Source: Tabrizicola caldifontis
GTDB taxonomy: Bacteria > Pseudomonadota > Alphaproteobacteria > Rhodobacterales > Rhodobacteraceae
Direction of reading: 5' to 3'
Assembly (NCBI RefSeq): GCF_004762095.1
Contig: NZ_SIJH01000010.1
Span: forward strand, 1-64,000
Length of the DNA: 64,000 nucleotides
The position numbers were made by a program, and so were the translations under genes. This document shows positions 61,079 through 64,000 of the stretch, one piece after another (positions within the stretch are counted from its first letter, which is position 1; each line of letters starts with the position of its first letter). A model generated the notes under the pieces. That model ran no database searches. It saw only the letters and a program-made list of their open reading frames with translations, and had not been told where the DNA came from.

Positions 61079-62512
61079 ATGAGGGTATCCGGCGAACCGA
61101 GTTTCCGGGAATCCGTCGATCTGATGTTCAACCGCGCGGCGAGATTGCTGGATCTGAGCCCGGGACTGGAACAGAAGATCCGCGTCTGCAACTCGACCTA
61201 CACCGTGCGTTTCGGGGTGCGGCTGCGGGGAAAGATCGAGACCTTCACCGGCTATCGCTCGGTCCACTCCGAGCATATGGAGCCGGTCAAGGGCGGCATC
61301 CGCTATGCCCTCTCGGTCAGCCAGGACGAGGTCGAGGCGCTGGCCGCGCTGATGACCTACAAATGCGCGCTGGTGGAAACGCCGTTCGGCGGATCGAAGG
61401 GCGGATTGTGCATCGATCCGCGCCAATGGGACGAACACGAGCTGGAACAGATCACCCGCCGCTTCGCCTATGAGCTGATCAAGCGTGACCTGATCCACCC
61501 GGCACAGAACGTGCCGGCCCCCGACATGGGCACGGGTGAGCGCGAGATGGCCTGGATCGCCGACCAGTATGCGCGGATGAACACGACCGACATCAATGCC
61601 AAGGCCTGCGTGACTGGCAAGCCGCCGCATGCGGGAGGGATTCAGGGGCGGGTCGAGGCCACGGGCCGCGGCGTGCAGTATGCCATGCGCGAATTCTTCC
61701 GCCACATGGACGACATGGCCCGCGCCGGGCTGACGGGAGGGCTGGAAGGCAAACGGGTGATCGTGCAGGGGCTTGGCAACGTGGGCTACCATGCGGCGAA
61801 GTTCCTGTCCGAGGAGGACGGCTGCAAGATCATCGCGGTGATCGAGCGCGACGGCGCGATCGTGAACGAGGCGGGCCTGCCCATCGAGGAACTGCGTCAG
61901 TGGATGAACGCCAACGGCGGCGCTGTCGCGGGCTTTCCTCGTGGCACGCATGTAGCCGACGGCGCGTCGTTGCTCGAAGCCGCTTGCGACATTCTGATCC
62001 CGGCGGCTATGGAGGGGGTCATCAACCTGTCCAACGCCGAGCGCATAAGGGCGCCCCTGATCGTCGAGGCGGCGAACGGCCCCGTCACCTTCGGCGCCGA
62101 CGAGATCCTGCGTCGCAAGGGCTGTGTCATCATTCCTGACATGTACGCCAATGCCGGGGGCGTGACCGTTTCCTATTTCGAATGGGTCAAGAACCTGTCT
62201 CACATCCGCTTTGGCCGGATGCAGCGCCGCGCGGAAGAGGCGCGGAGCCGTCTGCTCGTCGAGGAACTGGAACGGCTCAGCGCCGACAAGGGCCTGGGCT
62301 GGACCTTGGCCGAGGATTTCAAGGAGCGCTTCCTGACCGGCTCGGACGAGCTGGCGCTGGTGCGCTCGGGCCTCGACGACACGATGCGCACGGCCTACCA
62401 GGCGATGCGCGAGGTCTGGCATTCCAGGCAGGATGTCGAGGACCTGCGGGTCGCGGCCTATATCGTGGCGATCGACCGTGTGGCGAAGACCTATCGGTCG
62501 AAGGGGCTTTGA
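61079..62512 (+). CDS. Glu/Leu/Phe/Val-type amino acid dehydrogenase (GDH-like)
   Basis: A 477-residue cytoplasmic enzyme. Substrate-binding domain: PVKGGIRYA near 60, then ETPFGGSKGGLCIDP near 95 (catalytic lysine in SKGG) and NVPAPDMGTGEREMAWIADQYARM near 140. The Rossmann motif is VIVQGLGNVGYHAAKF near 224. The signature GVTVSYFEWVKNLSHI near 358 closes it. ATG 61079 follows GGAGGCATGGC. Glutamate or a branched amino acid is the substrate; which one cannot be told from the sequence alone. Confidence 0.92.
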   Translation: MRVSGEPSFRESVDLMFNRAARLLDLSPGLEQKIRVCNSTYTVRFGVRLRGKIETFTGYRSVHSEHMEPVKGGIRYALSVSQDEVEALAALMTYKCALVETPFGGSKGGLCIDPRQWDEHELEQITRRFAYELIKRDLIHPAQNVPAPDMGTGEREMAWIADQYARMNTTDINAKACVTGKPPHAGGIQGRVEATGRGVQYAMREFFRHMDDMARAGLTGGLEGKRVIVQGLGNVGYHAAKFLSEEDGCKIIAVIERDGAIVNEAGLPIEELRQWMNANGGAVAGFPRGTHVADGASLLEAACDILIPAAMEGVINLSNAERIRAPLIVEAANGPVTFGADEILRRKGCVIIPDMYANAGGVTVSYFEWVKNLSHIRFGRMQRRAEEARSRLLVEELERLSADKGLGWTLAEDFKERFLTGSDELALVRSGLDDTMRTAYQAMREVWHSRQDVEDLRVAAYIVAIDRVAKTYRSKGL

Positions 62513-62580
62513 CCCGGTTTCGCCAATGCCCGGTTGGGGTGCGTCAGTGACGGCTGCCCAGCGGAATTTGCCGGCTGGTC

Positions 62581-63666
62581 TTGAAAATCGCGGTAGCAAG
62601 GCAATTTGTGGTGTCCACACAGTGTGATCAGGACGGTCGGTTGGTGCGGAACAGTTCTATTGGTGAAGGCGCCGAAGCCGCAGTCGTGGTTTGCTCTGAT
62701 GCGACGTGGGCTTGGCAGGGCGCTTATGTTTTGTCCCGTTCCATGGCGCTGGACCGTTCTTGCAGGCTGGACCACCACGCCTATCTCGTGGGTGATGTGC
62801 CTGACGATCTGATCGAGGTCTTTCCCGAAGGCGTGCAGGTCCATCATCTGCCAGAATATCCTCGCGCCATCCATTACAGCCCCACCACGCATGTGCCTCT
62901 TGCCGCAGTACTGCGGCTGTTCGCGCTTGAGGAACTGGCGAAGATCTATCACCGCGTGATCTACCTCGACGGCGACGTCTTCCAGGCTTGGGGTTCGCTG
63001 GCCGATCTTCTCGACCTGCCCGAAACTGGCAGGCCGCTGGCTGCGGTGCGCTCCCGGTCGCACTGGCCCGACCGGGAGCGGTTGCGCCACCAAAAGTCGT
63101 ATGTTGCGGCGCTGAATCCCAAGATTGGCAGCAACTACTTCAACTCCGGTGTGCTGTTGGTTAACGGGCCGGTCTGGACCAGCGGCGGCTATTCCACTGC
63201 CGCGCTGGATTTCTTCCAGCAGAACCAAGGACTTTGCCGCTATGTCGACCAGTCGGCCCTTAATGCCGTAATTGAGGGCGACTGGGACAGCCTTTCTCCC
63301 GGGTGGAACTGGCAGATGTCCAAGACCAGCTATCCGTTGGTGTCGGGGCGGAGGCCGAGGCTTGTACACTTCACCGGGCCAATCAAGCCTTGGAACGACA
63401 GGCTTCGGCTGTTCGATCCGGCAATCTTTGCAGACATGAAGCAATTCTTGCGGAAGCGGGGCGCGGAGCATCTCCTGGACCCGGGGGTTGGTCCTGATGG
63501 CTTCACGCTGGAGATGGAGCGGCGTCGAATGCGTGAACTGGCTGTGTTGGTAGAGGATCCGCTAGGCAAGCGGGATAGCATCAAGCGGTTCCTTGATGCC
63601 GAGGAGCACATCGATCATGCAGCCGGTATTGCGGCCTATGGTGTCGGTGCCGCCGGGTCGGTCTGA
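62581..63666 (+). CDS. Family 8 glycosyltransferase-like protein
   Basis: About 361 residues (start uncertain; TTG 62581, with GTG 62644 also possible). A GT8 core: AVVVCSDATWAWQGAYVLSRSM near 34, the DxD-type metal motif VIYLDGDVFQAWGSLADLLDLP near 126, NYFNSGVLLVNGPVW near 185 and LVHFTGPIKPW near 262. GT8 enzymes transfer galactose or glucose, often to LPS or capsule. The DNA is visibly less G/C-rich than its flanks, and the gene is not joined to neighbours, which suggests acquired DNA. Confidence 0.82.
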   Translation: MKIAVARQFVVSTQCDQDGRLVRNSSIGEGAEAAVVVCSDATWAWQGAYVLSRSMALDRSCRLDHHAYLVGDVPDDLIEVFPEGVQVHHLPEYPRAIHYSPTTHVPLAAVLRLFALEELAKIYHRVIYLDGDVFQAWGSLADLLDLPETGRPLAAVRSRSHWPDRERLRHQKSYVAALNPKIGSNYFNSGVLLVNGPVWTSGGYSTAALDFFQQNQGLCRYVDQSALNAVIEGDWDSLSPGWNWQMSKTSYPLVSGRRPRLVHFTGPIKPWNDRLRLFDPAIFADMKQFLRKRGAEHLLDPGVGPDGFTLEMERRRMRELAVLVEDPLGKRDSIKRFLDAEEHIDHAAGIAAYGVGAAGSV

Positions 63667-63804
63667 TCCGGTCTCCAGAAGCGCGTGATCGGGCGAAATC
63701 GGTTGCAACCGACATGTAATGTCGCAGATGGCCAAGGAACTGCTTGCACGGACTTGAATATGCCAGCGGTTCCGGTTTGATGGCCGGAACGGGAGGCAGA
63801 AGCG

Positions 63805-64000
63805 ATGCGATATTCCGGGCTGAGGGTCATCACCGAGGGGCTTTTCGGCAACAGGGGCTGGACGCCCGCCTGGCGCGAGCCATCACCCAAGGCAGAGTAT
63901 GATGTGGTCATCATCGGCGGCGGCGGGCATGGGCTTTCGACGGCCTATTACCTGGCGAAGAACCACGGGATCACCAATGTCGCGGTGCTGGAGAAAGGAT
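63805..64000 (+). CDS. Sarcosine oxidase beta subunit-like FAD oxidoreductase (5' part)
   Basis: The first 65 codons of a gene that runs off the window. [22 protein letters not shown] is the N-terminus typical of sarcosine oxidase beta (SoxB of sarcosine oxidase, unrelated to sulfur oxidation), followed by the FAD motif [24 protein letters not shown]. It starts at ATG 63805 after GGGAGGCAGAAGCG. The remainder is beyond 64000. Confidence 0.88.
   Translation, partial: MRYSGLRVITEGLFGNRGWTPAWREPSPKAEYDVVIIGGGGHGLSTAYYLAKNHGITNVAVLEKG

Overview
The window is high-GC DNA from an alphaproteobacterium, most likely a Rhodobacterales/Paracoccaceae member (Paracoccus, Rhodobacter, Gemmobacter or a relative). 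This rests on the complete Paracoccus-type sox cluster, the hom and glpX neighbourhood, the RibB protein with a degenerate second domain, and short 7Fe-ferredoxin and CarD genes. No tRNA, rRNA, CRISPR array or replication origin was recognised.

Layout. 1-3540: the tail of an IS5-type transposase, then a lipid A/envelope modification set (GT2 sugar transferase, LABN-domain protein, PAP2 phosphatase, GT39 ArnT-like transferase). Both glycosyltransferases are broken by single frameshifts. 3929-11799: a seven-gene operon combining an AmiC-like amide sensor, an AmiR/NasR-type ANTAR antiterminator, a dipeptide-type ABC transporter with fused ATPases, and a formamidase/acetamidase-family enzyme. 12030-26650: the sulfur-oxidation locus. 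soxT1, soxR and soxS are divergent from soxVWXYZABCDEF, a metallo-beta-lactamase-fold SoxH-like protein and a DUF302 protein; a second SoxT-like transporter closes the block. Its parts make one periplasmic thiosulfate-oxidising system: SoxXA and SoxYZ load and carry sulfur, SoxB hydrolyses sulfate, SoxCD oxidises the sulfane sulfur, SoxVW and SoxS keep thiols reduced, SoxF is a flavoprotein, and SoxR represses.

26836-29820: a DUF1007 protein, a NicO-type nickel/cobalt exporter and a MATE pump. 29817-34355: capsule genes KpsC, a Wza/KpsD-type export lipoprotein and KpsS, without a capsule ABC transporter. 34500-46349: housekeeping genes (riboflavin synthase, CarD, ferredoxin, S4-domain protein, SUV3-like helicase, TPR protein, SCP2 protein, hydrolase, NavAb-type sodium channel, nusB-ribH-ribB, cobS/cobT). 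46428-52378: a very long, low-complexity protein with a GspC/PilP-like C-terminus, a SIMPL protein and two unrecognised envelope proteins. 52396-57667: MetY, GlpX, an unknown exported protein, homoserine dehydrogenase and a small lipoprotein. 57721-60717: three TadE/TadG-type pseudopilin-like genes. 61079-64000: a Glu/Leu-type dehydrogenase, a more A/T-rich GT8 transferase, and the start of a sarcosine oxidase beta-like gene cut by the window edge.

Nothing here is certain to be a wholly new system. The strongest candidate for an undescribed combination is the amide-sensing/antitermination/peptide-transport/formamidase operon. The best single-protein oddity is the roughly 1026-residue GspC/PilP-like protein. 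The most testable regulatory signals are two AT-rich inverted repeats upstream of soxV and soxX (probable SoxR operators) and a hairpin that covers the soxX ribosome-binding site.
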